Source: DASWJZ01 sp963720705 (GTDB lineage: Bacteria; Pseudomonadota; Alphaproteobacteria; Rhizobiales; Afifellaceae). Taken from it: DNA of 64,000 bases. Both the position numbers and the translations under genes were made by a program. The stretch is taken from positions 675,456 to 739,455 of the forward strand of contig CAVRGJ010000005.1 of NCBI GenBank assembly GCA_963720705.1, written 5' to 3'. Positions within the stretch are counted from its first letter, which is position 1; each line of letters begins with the position of its first letter. A model generated the notes under the pieces. The model searched no databases, was not told the origin of the DNA, and was given only the letters and a program-made list of their open reading frames with translations. This document shows, piece by piece, positions 38,524-50,025 of the stretch.

Positions 38524-39306
38524 GTGACGGTCTTCCTCACGTTTGGCGATTTGCCTTATGAGAAGGCGCTTCGTCGCATCAAGACCGAGGCGATGGCCAG
38601 TGGCTTCTTCGATGTCGTTGCTGTGAAGCGACCGTCAGACCTCAGCAAGGCGTTCTGGCAAAGGCACGGCAAGTTCGTGGAAGAGAACAGGCCCGGCTAT
38701 GGATATTGGCTGTGGAAGCCGTGGCTTATTCTGGAGCAGCTTTCGCGATGTGCGACCGACGAAGTGCTGGTTTATGCGGACGCTGGATGCACTGTGAACG
38801 CCGCAGGACGACCTCGCTTCGACGAGTATTGCCGGTTGGTGCACGAGGCGCCTTCGGGCGTGCTCGCCTTCCAACTTCCCTTCGAAGAGAAGCGATTTAC
38901 GAAGGGCGATGCCTTCCAAGCGCTGGACGCTTGGCATCTCGCAGATACGCCACACGTGATGGCAACCGTGATCATCTTGCGGCGCTGCGAAGCCAGCCTG
39001 CGACTCGCGCGGGAATGGCTCCGGCTGGCGGAGACGCACACGCTGATTTCCGACACCCCGAGCGTCAGTCCCAACGACCCGGCCTTCATCGAACACCGGC
39101 ACGATCAAAGCCTCTTCTCGCTTTTGGCGAAGCTGCATGGGGTGACACTGATCGACGACGAGACCTTCTGTGGCGACGAGCATGCGGGGGCGGTTCCCTT
39201 CCTCTCGTCGCGGCTCAGAGGCGCGACAGCAGGGCCACTGCGCGGGCTTCGCCGCGATCTCGGCGTGCGCTGGCAGCGTGCGCGCCAATCCTTTTGGGCG
39301 CACTAG
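38524..39306 (+). CDS. Glycosyltransferase-like protein with YADAG motif
   Basis: A 260-residue protein. FLTFGDLPYEKALRRIKTEA at the start, GYGYWLWKPWLILEQL, and VLVYADAGCTVN resemble a hexosyltransferase-like group in which the Asp of YADAGC acts as the DxD equivalent. HRHDQSLFSLLAKLHG is near the end. I recognise the general pattern (small capsule-locus transferases) but not a named family. The start is GTG at 38524, just after a purine-rich stretch. Confidence 0.65.
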   Translation: MTVFLTFGDLPYEKALRRIKTEAMASGFFDVVAVKRPSDLSKAFWQRHGKFVEENRPGYGYWLWKPWLILEQLSRCATDEVLVYADAGCTVNAAGRPRFDEYCRLVHEAPSGVLAFQLPFEEKRFTKGDAFQALDAWHLADTPHVMATVIILRRCEASLRLAREWLRLAETHTLISDTPSVSPNDPAFIEHRHDQSLFSLLAKLHGVTLIDDETFCGDEHAGAVPFLSSRLRGATAGPLRGLRRDLGVRWQRARQSFWAH

Positions 39307-39324
39307 CTGCGGCAGCATGATGGG

Positions 39325-40331
39325 ATGACGAGTAGCATGCCGGGCCTTGAGGGCCTCGTCAGCCCCGACATCCCTCAGAACATCGTTGGGCGCGTCCTTG
39401 GCGATGAGTTCATCAGCGACCACGTCGAGGTGGCGCACGTGCTCGACGGAGAGGGGTGGCCCACTCAGACGCTTGTCGTGCCCGCTTTCAACCAGGAAGC
39501 CTTCATCCGGAAGTGCCTGGGAGGCATCTCCGAAAACATAACAGCGCCGTCCGACCTCGTGGTGATCCTCGACTGCTGCACAGACGGAACGGAATCCGCA
39601 GTGCTTTCATTCGTCGCCGCGTCGCGGGCACGCTTCTGTCGGATCGCAGTCCTGCGCACAACGTATCCAATCTTTGAGACGCGTGCCGACAATCTCGGCT
39701 TCCTGTTATCGCGCGGCGAGCACGTGATCGATGTGCAGAGCGACATCGAAATCCTCACAAAGGGATTTGACGCGCTCCTCAAGGCCCCGATGGAGGAGCG
39801 ACGGGAGATATTCTCTACGTCGGGACGAGGGGGGACCTGGTTCGGGCAGCTCCTCCCGCGGCGGGAACGGAAGAGGCGTTTTCCCTTACGCACGCGCCTT
39901 TGGGAGTGGATGGGATGGGATCGAGTTGGTTACCTAGGCGCTTCGATTGTGGAAGCACAGGATCACGCCGGATCGGCGGGAGCCTATGCCCTGGCCGAGA
40001 CGGTGATGCGTGGTCCGTGGTGTCTGCGGCGACGCGACCTCATCGATCTTGGATTGCTGGATGAAGCGAACTTCTTTCTCGGCAACGACGACCAGGATCT
40101 GAATGCGCGTGCATATGTGAAGGGCCTTCGGCTGCGCTTACGTGCCGATGCGCTTCGATTCGCCGCTCGAGACGCGGGTCGACGCGACAGACGCGGAGCG
40201 GGCTCAATCTCGAAGCTTACGAACGACTAGCGCGGCGGCCCACCAACGGATTCCTCGCCTCCTTCCTTGAGGAGTACCAGCCGGAGATTCCGTGTCGGTA
40301 CGTGCGCAGCGCTTCATCGAGGATCGCTTAG
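39325..40331 (+). CDS. Glycosyltransferase family 2, C-terminus frameshifted
   Basis: GT2-type enzyme. TLVVPAFNQEAFIRKCL is the donor-binding start and ILDCCTDGTESAV the first Asp motif; DVQSDIEIL carries the DxD, and NDDQDLNARAYV the acceptor-site EDxD-like motif. The main frame stops at 40230. Two single-base insertions, near 40138 and 40175, repaired by removal, give a natural C-terminus (YVPMRFDSPLET, then LNLEAYERLARRP) ending at 40331. Probably one intact gene in the organism. Confidence 0.8.
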
Positions 40332-40368
40332 GCTGGAACTGCTCGGCGCCGGGATGGTCGGAAGAGGG

Positions 40369-41241
40369 TCACCGGGAACGCATCGCCACGACCATGTTGT
40401 GCACGTGTGCCTTGATCAGCCAGGCTTTGAAATTCGATCTGTTCAGGAGCCCTACCAACGACCTCCAAACGACGACAGCTTCGTCCGGAATGTCCTCGAT
40501 AGCGATCCATCCACCTAACCTCAGCTTGTTGAGAGCAAATATGAGGGTGTTGAGATTTGCTTCTACGGAATGCAGGCCGTCGTCGATGATCAGGTCGAAT
40601 GCATCGATGCCGAGCGCTGCGGCCAAATCGTCGAACGTCTGCAGGCACGTTTGATCGACGTGGGCAGTCTTGATTCTCTCTTCGTGAAACAAAATGCTGC
40701 GATCGACGTCGGCGCCACAGATCGTGCTTGTCGGGAGGAAATCTCTGAATGCGCGGAGAGAGGCCCCGGGGGTACCGCCCGAACCCATCGACGAGACAAG
40801 CTTCGAATTGTTCGTGCCGAGCCCAATCTCCAGGATTGTAAGCGGCTCGTTGCGCCTCAGCAGACTCAAAATCGCAGCATATGCAATGTGGTAGCCATGC
40901 CGCTCCTTGTCGGAGCCATAAGCTGAAAAGAGCTTTCCGAGCTGCGACGCATCGGTATCGCCACCGACATCCGCAACGAATGTTGCCATGTCGATCACCG
41001 CATTCGTGCCGAGCAGGCCGAGGCGAGACAGAAGCTCGCACAACTGGGAGGGAAAGAGGTTTGCGGAACGGTACGTCAGCTCCGGATACCGCCAATAATT
41101 GGAAGACGCTATCCGGAAGACGGAAAGGGGGCCTTGGATAATGTCCAGGTGATACGCGCGGCCGGATCTTTTTCGGCGGCGCTGCTTGCGGCGCTCACCG
41201 CGATCGAGCAGGCGGCGGAGCCGCAGCCTCAAGGTGTTCAT
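40369..41241 (-). CDS. Class I SAM-dependent methyltransferase
   Basis: A 290-residue protein. The N-terminal part has basic helices (RLRLRRLLDRGE). The SAM motif is TILEIGLGTNNSKLV near residue 137, with AFRDFLPTSTICGADVD supplying the acidic loop and DLIIDDGLHSVEAN the catalytic region. Similar proteins sit in antibiotic and polysaccharide loci. ATG 41241 follows GAGGGAG. Intact in spite of broken neighbours. Confidence 0.85.
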   Translation of the reverse strand: MNTLRLRLRRLLDRGERRKQRRRKRSGRAYHLDIIQGPLSVFRIASSNYWRYPELTYRSANLFPSQLCELLSRLGLLGTNAVIDMATFVADVGGDTDASQLGKLFSAYGSDKERHGYHIAYAAILSLLRRNEPLTILEIGLGTNNSKLVSSMGSGGTPGASLRAFRDFLPTSTICGADVDRSILFHEERIKTAHVDQTCLQTFDDLAAALGIDAFDLIIDDGLHSVEANLNTLIFALNKLRLGGWIAIEDIPDEAVVVWRSLVGLLNRSNFKAWLIKAHVHNMVVAMRSR

Positions 41242-41367
41242 GGCTCCCTCTTCGCAGGGTTGGCCCGAACCCATAAGGTCAAGGTAGCGAGTGAACCAGC
41301 ACATACTCGGCGAAGTGCCCCTGCCGCCGGCAACGGTCGCCGCTGAGGTCGAATACCAGCAATGTCG

Positions 41368-42219
41368 TCACGAATGGGGCTTCACGGCGATTCGGCAGCT
41401 TTCGTCCACCGGCACGAGCAGCGGTAGCCGCTTGCCAAAATACTCGTCGACAGCCATCCGGGCGCCCTGCCAGTGGCCGTAGTCGTCGATGATCAACACG
41501 CCGCCCGGCTCGAAGCCGCGGGTACAACGTCGCCAACTCGATCTTCGTCGATTCGTACCAGTCCGTGTCCAGTCGGAGCAGGGCGATGCGCGGGGGCAGT
41601 GTGTCCGCATCGACTAGCGATCTCCTCAACCTTGCCCTCTCGGAAATGGATGTCGGGTCCAGACAATTGGAAATGCTCAAAGGCCCCAACGACCTCCTCC
41701 AGTGAAGCGTAGCACCAGCTGTTGTATCCGCTCTTCTGGTGCTTTCGTCACCTTGTCGGCGGCGACCAGCCCACTCAGGTCAACATCGACGTCGGTCGGT
41801 TCCGACATCCCCGCGAAAGTGTCAAAGAGATAGATTTCGCGCTCGGGGAGAATACCGTGCCGCGCCTCCTTGACCATCATCATGTTGCCACCACGCCAGA
41901 CTCCGCACTCGACGATGGCCCCGGGAATGCCTTGCCTGTCGATGTGCTCAACGGCCTTAAGGAGCGACCATTGGCGGAGCTTGCCAGTCATCGTGTAGGG
42001 CTCGAACTTGGTGATGAGCTGTTTTTCTCGCGCCGTGGCTTCGCCGGGCCAGATGAAATCGGGAAGCGGCTTCTTAGGCGGCCGGCCGCGCAGCCGGCGG
42101 ACAAGGGCCTTCACTCCGGGCATCGGCTTCCGCTCATTCGACAACGCTGGCGGTTCGTAGCGGCTAGATTCTGGGCTGTCCAGCGCCGGAGCGGCGTCGG
42201 GAGACGGCGCTTCACCCAT
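41368..42219 (-). pseudogene. TylF/MycF-family methyltransferase with three +1 frameshifts
   Basis: The first frame (from 42219) has AIVECGVWRGGNMMMV and YLFDTFAGMSEPTD, the TylF SAM motifs. The reading then moves through SWCYASLEEVVGAFEHF, next LPPRIALLRLDTDWYES, and last GVLIIDDYGHWQGARM in three successive frames. Each step equals one inserted base. The reconstructed protein is complete. ATG 42219 or 42123 could be the start. Probably sequence error, since no residue of the family is missing. Confidence 0.75.
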
Positions 42220-42368
42220 GGCGCAAGAAGCGCATCATCCGCTCGCCGCGGAGTGGATGCGAGAATCGCGTTTCAATCCGAACGCTCCTTGGGTATGGCG
42301 AAGCCGGGGCGGGGGCCGACAAGCCGCAGCTCCTGATTTACAGAGGGCACCGTGCGAAAAGACACACG

Positions 42369-43128
42369 ATGCACGCCTTGAAGTTTGCAAGATCGATACT
42401 GCGAGGCTCGCGTCGAAAGACACCCAAGATGCGGCGCCCGCCCGACGTGACCGATGCGGACTGGGCTGTCTACAACGCGGTCCAGCCGTTCACGATGACC
42501 AGCATGCAGCGCATATTGGCGCTCATCTCCGCTACGCGGTATCTCGTGCGGGCGGGAATAGAGGGCGCCTTCGTAGAATGCGGGGTCTGGCGCGGCGGAA
42601 GCATGCTGGCCGTCGGTCTGGTCCTTGAGCAGGAGGGCGAATTGAGCCGCGACCTCTATCTGTTCGACACGTTCGACGGCATGACCGATCCGACCGAAGC
42701 CGACGTGGACATGGGTGGAACGAGCGCGGCCGAGATGCTGCGGGAGCGATCCAAGACCGAAGAGGACACGCTTGTGGGCATTCTCACCGCTGGAGAGTGT
42801 CAAAAAAACGATGGCCCGGAGCGGGTATCCGGCGGAGAAGATTCGCTATGTCGTAGGAGACGTTCTCTCGACGATTCCCGAGAACGCTCCGCCGACGATC
42901 GCGCTGCTGCGGCTCGACACGGACTGGTACGAATCGACCTTGCACGAGCTAACGCACCTTTATCCGCGGCTAACGACTGGTGGCGTTCTGATCATTGATG
43001 ACTACGGGCATTGGGCGGGCGCACGAAAGGCCGTCGACGAATATTTGGCTGCGACAAACACAGAGCTGCTTCTGAACAAGCTGGACTACACCGGCAGGCT
43101 AGCCATCAAGACGACGGCTCCAGCGTGA
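42369..43128 (+). CDS. TylF/MycF-family methyltransferase, one frameshift
   Basis: A paralogue of the divergent gene at 41368-42219: AFVECGVWRGGSML and YLFDTFDGMTDPTEAD match its motifs closely. One inserted base near 42785-42800 shifts to ESVKKTMARSGYPAEKI, IALLRLDTDWYES and VLIIDDYGHWAGARKAVDEY. The repaired protein is about 252 residues. The stop overlaps the next GTG by GTGA, showing the 3' frame is the real one. Confidence 0.8.
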
Positions 43129-43988
43129 GCGACCACAGCGTCGATATCCAGAGCGATGCATCCAAGAAGCTCGTGAACCTTGGTTGCGGCCATCGGTTTC
43201 ATGGCGAGTGGATCAACCTGGATCTGAACGCGCACTCACCGAACGTTCGCAAGTGGGATATCACAAAGGGACTTCCATTCGCCGACGGCGAAATCGATGC
43301 CGTCTACCACTCGCATGTCCTGGAACACCTGGAGCCGGAAGTGGCTCGCGCGCTGTTGCGGGAATGCTTTCGCGTGCTGAGGCCCGGCGGAACCTTGCGG
43401 ATCGCCGTTCCCGATCTTGAGCCGATGGCACGGGCCTATCTAGATGCGTTACAGCGCGCGAGGGAGGGCGAGCCGGGAGCAGATGCCGACCACTACTGGA
43501 TGACGCTCGAACTCTATGATCAGGTCGTCAGAACGCGCTCTGGAGGCGAGATGCTGGCGTATCTCAAGTCCGGCACGGTGCCGAATATCGGCTTCATCCG
43601 GGAAAGATGCGGGGAGGAAACGGCCTCCCTCGCCGCAGAACGGGTTCGTCAGTCGCATTCCGGAATTCGCATTCGCAATTGGAGGAAGACGCCGGTCAGG
43701 CTGATGCGGCTGCTGAAGCGTCTGGTGGAGCAGCTTATTCTGGGCAAGGACTACGAATTGCTGCGCGCCGGGCGCTTCAGGGCAGGGGGGGAGGTTCACA
43801 AGTGGATGTATGACGCGGTGTCTTTGCGGCGGCTCACGACCGGGGTCGGCTTCGAGGATTTCCGCGTCTGCTCCGCAATGGAGAGCAGCATTGAAGCGTG
43901 GCCGCGCTTCGAGCTCGATGCCACGCTCGACGGGCGCGTTCGCAAACCCGACTCCCTCTTCGCCGAATGCAAGAAGCCAACGCGGTAG
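43125..43988 (+). CDS. SAM-dependent methyltransferase (Methyltransf_11 type)
   Basis: A 287-residue protein. KLVNLGCGHRFHGEWIN is the SAM motif, LPFADGEIDAVYHSHVLEHL the following acidic and catalytic part, and FRVLRPGGTLRIAVPDLE the usual strand. The C-terminal 120 residues are an unusual extension ending in a basic tail. GTG 43125 overlaps the TGA of the previous gene, so the two are coupled. The longer frame from 43011 is rejected as it runs inside that gene. Confidence 0.85.
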   Translation: MSDHSVDIQSDASKKLVNLGCGHRFHGEWINLDLNAHSPNVRKWDITKGLPFADGEIDAVYHSHVLEHLEPEVARALLRECFRVLRPGGTLRIAVPDLEPMARAYLDALQRAREGEPGADADHYWMTLELYDQVVRTRSGGEMLAYLKSGTVPNIGFIRERCGEETASLAAERVRQSHSGIRIRNWRKTPVRLMRLLKRLVEQLILGKDYELLRAGRFRAGGEVHKWMYDAVSLRRLTTGVGFEDFRVCSAMESSIEAWPRFELDATLDGRVRKPDSLFAECKKPTR

Positions 43989-43999
43989 GTGCGGCTGCA

Positions 44000-45344
44000 G
44001 TGAGTGCATCCTTCACAGAGCCGATATCCGATTCCCGTCTTGGCGCTGAGTCGCGCAATGGGCAGCGTCAGACCGCTGACGTCCTTCACATCAACGTGTA
44101 TGACCTTCACGGAGGGGCGGCGATCGCGGCCAACCGCCTGCATCAAGGGTTACGTCGTATCGGCACGAACTCGCGGATGCTGGTGGAGAGAAAGACGGGC
44201 CACGATCCCTCGGTGCTCAGGAGCGAAAGGTCGCGGGCACTTTCGGCCAGCCTCACGCGGCGAATCCGAAAGCGATGGCTGAGAGGCGCAACTCGCTCGC
44301 TACGCGCAAGCCAGCCACCAACCGCGGATTTCTTCTCCGACGACAGGGCCGTCGACACCGAGGCTTTGGTGAGGGCGCTTCCAAAGGCGGGCGTCTACAA
44401 TCTGCATTGGGTCGCGCGCTATCTCGACTACACGCGCTTCTTCTCGCAATTATCGATCGGGCAACCGCTCGTCTGGACGCTGCATGACATGAACCCGTTC
44501 ACGGGCGGCTGCCACTACACGGCGGGCTGCCGGAGGTTCGAGGCCGAATGCGGCTTCTGTCCTGCGCTTGGCTCCGGGACGCAGAGGGACCTTTCGTCGG
44601 AGATTCACGCGCGCAAGCGTCGGCAATATGATCGCCTACTTCCCGAAACCACGAGGATCGTGACGCCGAGCCAATGGCTGGCGGGGGAGGCCCGGCGAAG
44701 CTCGCTGTTCAGGCGCTTCGATACCGTGGTCATCCCGAATGGGCTCGACACGGAGGTGTTCCGGCCGCGCGACCGTGCCGAGGCGCGCGACGTCTTTGGC
44801 CTTCCGCACGACATCACGCTTGTGATGTTCACCGGGCGGTCGCTTGAGTTCCATCGCAAGGGCATCGATCTCCTCGTGGCGGCTCTGAACGAGCTGCGAT
44901 CGGAGGATGTCGGGCTTGTTTCGGTGGGCGAGGGGCGACTGCAAGCGAGGCTCGACGGGCGTCACTTCCCTCTCGGCAGCATCGACGATGAGGAGCGCCT
45001 TTCCTTCGCCTATTCCACAGCGGACATCCTTGTCTGTCCGACTCGCGAGGACAACCTTCCCAACGTCGTCTTGGAAGCGATGTCCTGTGGTGTCCCGGTC
45101 GTCGGGTTCAATGTCGGGGGAATGCCGGACATGGTTCGGCAGGGCGCGACCGGCCTTCTTGCGCCTCCGGAGGATGTCGGCGCACTCGCCAGCGCAATCC
45201 GAACACTTGCCTCGGATCGAGTCCTGCGTGGACTCATGGCAGGCGCCAGCAGAAAGGTTGCCGTCGAAGAATATGGAGCTCGAACTCCAGGCGGAGCGCT
45301 ATGCGCGCCTGTACGAGGGTCTGATTGCGGCGGCGCGCGCGTAG
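44000..45344 (+). CDS. Glycosyltransferase family 4 (GT-B), frameshift near the end
   Basis: A GT4-like enzyme. DVLHINVYDLHGGAAIAANR is the acceptor-domain start; TLHDMNPFTGGCHYTAGC and IPNGLDTEVFRP are typical of capsule or O-antigen GT4 enzymes. The donor site has LVMFTGRSLEFHRKGIDLL and CPTREDNLPNVVLEAMSCGVPVV. One inserted base near 45275 makes the frame run to 45400; without it the protein ends ERYARLYEGLIAAA at 45344. The start is the GTG at 44000, with weak support. Confidence 0.85.
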
Positions 45345-45435
45345 TCCGCTGCATCGCACGAACCTTGCACAATTGCCTTCGAGCGCCTGCTGAGCCATAG
45401 GGGAGCGCTTCCAAGCGACAGAACGGGGTCTCAAG

Positions 45436-46369
45436 CTGATCGAGCCGCCGGTACTTTTGCTGATATTCAACCGGCCCGACACAACCGCGCAGGTGATGGA
45501 GGCGATTCGCGCGGCTGCGTCCCGCGCGCCTTTATGTTGCTGCAGACGGCCCGCGCGACAGGTCGGGCGAGGCGGAACGATGCGCCGAGGCGCGACGTAT
45601 CGCGACGACCGTCGACTGGCCATGCGAAGTGAAGGTGCTCTTCCAGGATCGCAATTTGGGCTGCCGCGTCGGGGTCGGCAGCGGTATCGATTGGTTTTTT
45701 GCGCACGAGCCGGAAGGGATTATTTTGGAGGACGATTGCGTCCCGTCCTTGTCCTTTTTCCGCTATTGCGCCGAATTGCTCGACCGATTCCGTGACGACG
45801 AACGCGTCATGTGCATCACCGGCGACAACTTTCAGGCTGACATGGGCGACTATCCCTTCAGCTACTATTTCTCGAAGTACAACCACGTTTGGGGCTGGGC
45901 GAGTTGGCGGCGCGCTTGGAATCTCTACGACCGCGAAATGAAGCAATTTCCGCGGTTCATGCGGGCGGGCAAATTGGAGAGAATATCGTCCTCTCCCGGC
46001 TTCTCAGAAGCATGGGGCAAGCGCTTCAAGGCTGTCTATCGTGGCGAAATCGATACCTGGGACTATCAGTGGCAATTCTCCTGCTGGGTCCACAACGGGC
46101 TCACCTGCACCCCGCGAACGAACCTTGTCTCGAACATCGGGTTTCGGTCCGACGCAACGCACACGACAGACGCGAGCAATTTGTCTGCGAACCTGGCGGC
46201 CGGCGCGCTTGATTTTCCGCTCGTACATCCGCCGCAGATCGCTGTCGAAGAGCAATTCGACGCGCATGTTGACATCACTCTTTTTGGCGTCAGACCACCA
46301 TCGAAGGAAGTGCGCTGGCAACGGAAGGTCGAGAACTCAGTGAAGAGGCTTCTTCGTCTGCCCAGCTGA
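45436..46369 (+). CDS. Glycosyltransferase (GT2-like, DUF-type sugar transferase), one frameshift
   Basis: LLLIFNRPDTTAQVMEAIR opens the protein, then after one inserted base near 45525 the frame continues LYVAADGPRDRSGEA, VKVLFQDRNLGCRVGVGSGI and FAHEPEGIILEDDCVPS. LEDDCV is the acidic metal site. GWASWRRAWNLYD and WDYQWQFSCWVHNG follow. This is the pattern of capsule-locus glycosyl transferases that look like hemolysin-activation proteins. The start is uncertain: a CTG at 45436 or TTG at 45457. The stop is at 46369. Confidence 0.75.
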
Positions 46370-46433
46370 ACATCGATTTGATGAAACGAATGCGGCTCGC
46401 CGCTCGACGGTTTAGCGCCGACCCCGGCGCGCC

Positions 46434-47375
46434 CTAGCGCGCTACATTCTCGCGGTACCAGCGATAGGTCTCGGCGATCCCGTCCTTGAGCCCGATCCGC
46501 GGCTTCCAGCCCATGCCGTTCAGCCGCGCGCTGTCGAGGAGCTTGCGCGGCATGCCGTCCGGCTTCGTCGGGTCGGTGACGATCTCGCCTTCAAAGCCGA
46601 CGACTTCCGCGACGAGCCTTGCGAGGTCCAGGATCGTGAGGTCTTCGCCGGAGCCGACGTTGACGTGCTCCGGCGCCGAATAGGCGCGCAGGAGCAGGAC
46701 GAGCGCGTCGGCGCAGTCGTCGACATGCAGGAACTCGCGCCTCGGCGTGCCGGTGCCCCAGACGACCAGCTTGTCGTCGCCGCGCTCTTTCGCCTCGTGC
46801 GCCTTGCGCAGGAGCGCCGCGAGCACGTGGCTGGAGCTCAGGTCGAAATTGTCGTTCGGGCCGTAGAGGTTGGTGGGCATGGCGGAGATGAAGTCGCACC
46901 CGTATTGCCGCCGGTAAGCCTGCGCCAGCTTGATACCGGCGATCTTGGCGATCGCGTAGGCCTCGTTCGTCGGCTCAAGCGGGCCGGTCAGAAGCGCGTC
47001 CTCGGCGATCGGCTGCGGCGCGAGCCGCGGATAGATGCAGCTTGAGCCGAGGAAGAGCACCTTGCGCGACGCCGGTCCGATGCGCGGCGCCAAGCACGTT
47101 CGCCTCGATCATGAGGTTGTCGAAGAGAAAGTCGGCGACGATAGGTGTCGTTCGCCAGGATGCCGCCGACCTTCGCGGCCGCCAGGACGATTGCGTCGGG
47201 CTTCGCCTCCGCGATCCAATCCTCGGTCTCCGCCTGTCGCGTCAGGTCGACCGTGGCGCGGTCGACGGTCACGATCTCGCAGGGCTCCCGGCTCAGCCGC
47301 CGCACCAGCGCCGAACCGACCATGCCGCGGTGGCCGGCGACCCAGACGCGCTTTCCTTCGAGCGGGAAGCCCGGA

Positions 47376-47386
<11 letters not shown>
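46434..47386 (-). pseudogene. fcl: GDP-L-fucose synthase, two +1 frameshifts
   Basis: Converts GDP-4-keto-6-deoxymannose to GDP-L-fucose. The start at 47386 reads MAADPGFPLEGKRVWVAG and HRGMVGSALVRR, the NADPH-binding glycine motif. After one inserted base near 47150 and one near 47080 the frame gives YRADFLFDNLMIEANVLG and then VLFLGSSCIYP with the catalytic Ser and, later, PTNLYGPNDNFD. HVLAALLRKAHEA follows. Repaired length is about 316 residues, normal for Fcl. Its 5' end overlaps gmd by 11 bp, so it closes the operon. Confidence 0.88.
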
Positions 47387-48455
<1,069 letters not shown>

Positions 48456-48586
48456 GAAACGCCCCGTTGCTTTTGACGTTGTGATCTTCGTGGTGGTCGC
48501 ATCTATGCGGCTACGGCGACGGCATGTGCAAGTTCAACACACCCACATTGGCCAGTTCGGGGCTGGCGGCAGCTTCGATGCGGCGC

Positions 48587-49637
48587 TCAGACAACCAGAT
48601 CCCACGACAGCGGCGTCCCACGTCGGATTTCTACTCGGGCTTTGCGGCCTACAATGTGGGGCAGGTGTTTAGGTGGCAGCCCAAATCCGGGGCGGATCGA
48701 CCGCACATTCTTGTGGGTCAGCTCGTCCCCGGCCGAGACATCGGCGACGGCGTAAAGCGAGCGGCGAAGCAGCATCGAACCGCTTTCCGATTTGGGGCGG
48801 TCGTAGGAGACCCGTCCCAGCGCCTGCCACGCGTGCCGGCAATCGGCGACCAGGGCAGTGAATTCATCCGGCTCCAGGCTGAAGGCAGCATCCGGCCCTC
48901 CGTCCGCGCGTGCCAGGGTGAAGTGCTTCTCGATGAAGCAGCCGCCAAGAGCAACAGACGTAACGGCAGCGACGGAGCCCGGCGTATGGTCTGACAGACC
49001 TGCGACGCAGCCGAAGGCTTCGCCCAGATGCGGAAGGGTGCGCAGGTTGGAATCCTCAAACGTCGCCGGATACGAACTGATGCAGTGCAAGAGCACGATC
49101 TGATCGCATCCGTTTTCGCGGGCCGTCCGCACGGCGTCCCCGATTTCTCCGAGGCTCGCCATTCCGGTGGATATCACCATCGGCTTCCCCTTGCGGGCGA
49201 CGTGCGCCACCAGCGGCAGGTCGATCACCTCGAACGACGCGATCTTGTACGCCGGAGCCTGAAGATCGGCGAGCAGGTCCGCGGCGGTTTCGTCAAAGGG
49301 CGTGGAAAGTACCGTGACACCGAGCTCGCGTCCCTTCTCGAAGAGCGTCTCGTGCCACTCGAAAGGCGTGTGCGCCTCTCGATAGAGATCGTAGCAAGGT
49401 GCGCCCGTCCCAGAGCCCGCCCTCAATCCGGAAGCCGGGCCCGTCGTGGTCGATGGTTATCGTGTCCGGAGTGTAGGTCTGCAGCTTGATGGCGTCCGCT
49501 CCGGTCGCAGCCGCGGCCTCCATAAGGCGCAGCGCGCGTTCGAGTTCGCCATTGTGATTGCCCGACAACTCGGCAACGACATACGGCGGATGGCCCGCGC
49601 CAATCGGCCGGCCGGCGATTTCAACCGTTGAATTCAT
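48587..49637 (-). CDS. pseI: Pseudaminic-acid synthase (NeuB/PseI family), one frameshift
   Basis: Condenses a 2,4-diacetamido-altrose-type sugar with phosphoenolpyruvate to give the nine-carbon nonulosonic acid. The N-terminal part from 49637 has PYVVAELSGNHNGELERALR and ADAIKLQTYTPDT. One inserted base near 49400 joins it to YDLYREAHTPFEWHETLF, STPFDETAADLL, KIASFEVIDLPLV and MVISTGMASLGEI. The C-terminal SAF (antifreeze-like) domain has AGDELTHKNVRSIRPGFGL. Repaired length about 349, as in PseI. PseI is favoured over sialic-acid NeuB by the pseB/pseC context. Confidence 0.87.
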
Positions 49638-50025
49638 AGGTGTTCTGAAGGTGGCGGAAGCCCATCGATTCGAACATTGCGATGGATCCCTTGTTGCGTG
49701 GATTGATGTTTGCGAGGAATCGCTGGCGAGGATGGCGTTTCATGATCGCGGCGACGGCTTTCGGTCCAAGGCCGTGTCCCTGATGCTTGCGGAACAGGAA
49801 CACGCCGATCTCGTCGGCCTTGCTGAGATAGACCGCGCCTACGATCTCGCCTTTCGCTTCGATGAGATACCATGCGCGGTAGGGCTTAGACCGGACGAAG
49901 CGGACATGCGAGCGCCAGGAAGGCATCGAGCGATGACTGATATTGACGTCGTCGGTGCGCTCTTCGAGCAGGCGGTAAAGGTATCGCTCGGCGTCGGGGG
50001 CGGAATACACATTGCGCAGCTTCAT
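49621..50025 (-). CDS. GNAT N-acetyltransferase, PseH-like
   Basis: A 134-residue acetyltransferase, shorter than most PseH (about 165-180). VGAVYLSKADEIGVFLFRKH is the acetyl-CoA site, with QGHGLGPKAVAAIMK the pyrophosphate loop and ANINPRNKGSIAMFESMGF the C-terminal strand. In Pse pathways such an enzyme acetylates the 4-amino group made by PseC. Start ATG overlaps the TGA of the methylase (ATGA), and its end overlaps pseI by 17 bp. Intact. Confidence 0.8.
   Translation of the reverse strand: MKLRNVYSAPDAERYLYRLLEERTDDVNISHRSMPSWRSHVRFVRSKPYRAWYLIEAKGEIVGAVYLSKADEIGVFLFRKHQGHGLGPKAVAAIMKRHPRQRFLANINPRNKGSIAMFESMGFRHLQNTYEFNG

Noticed and set aside
42369..43128. Programmed frameshift at the A-run near 42800
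   Set aside because: The frame change is needed before the A-run, and many neighbouring genes show similar insertions without slippery sites.
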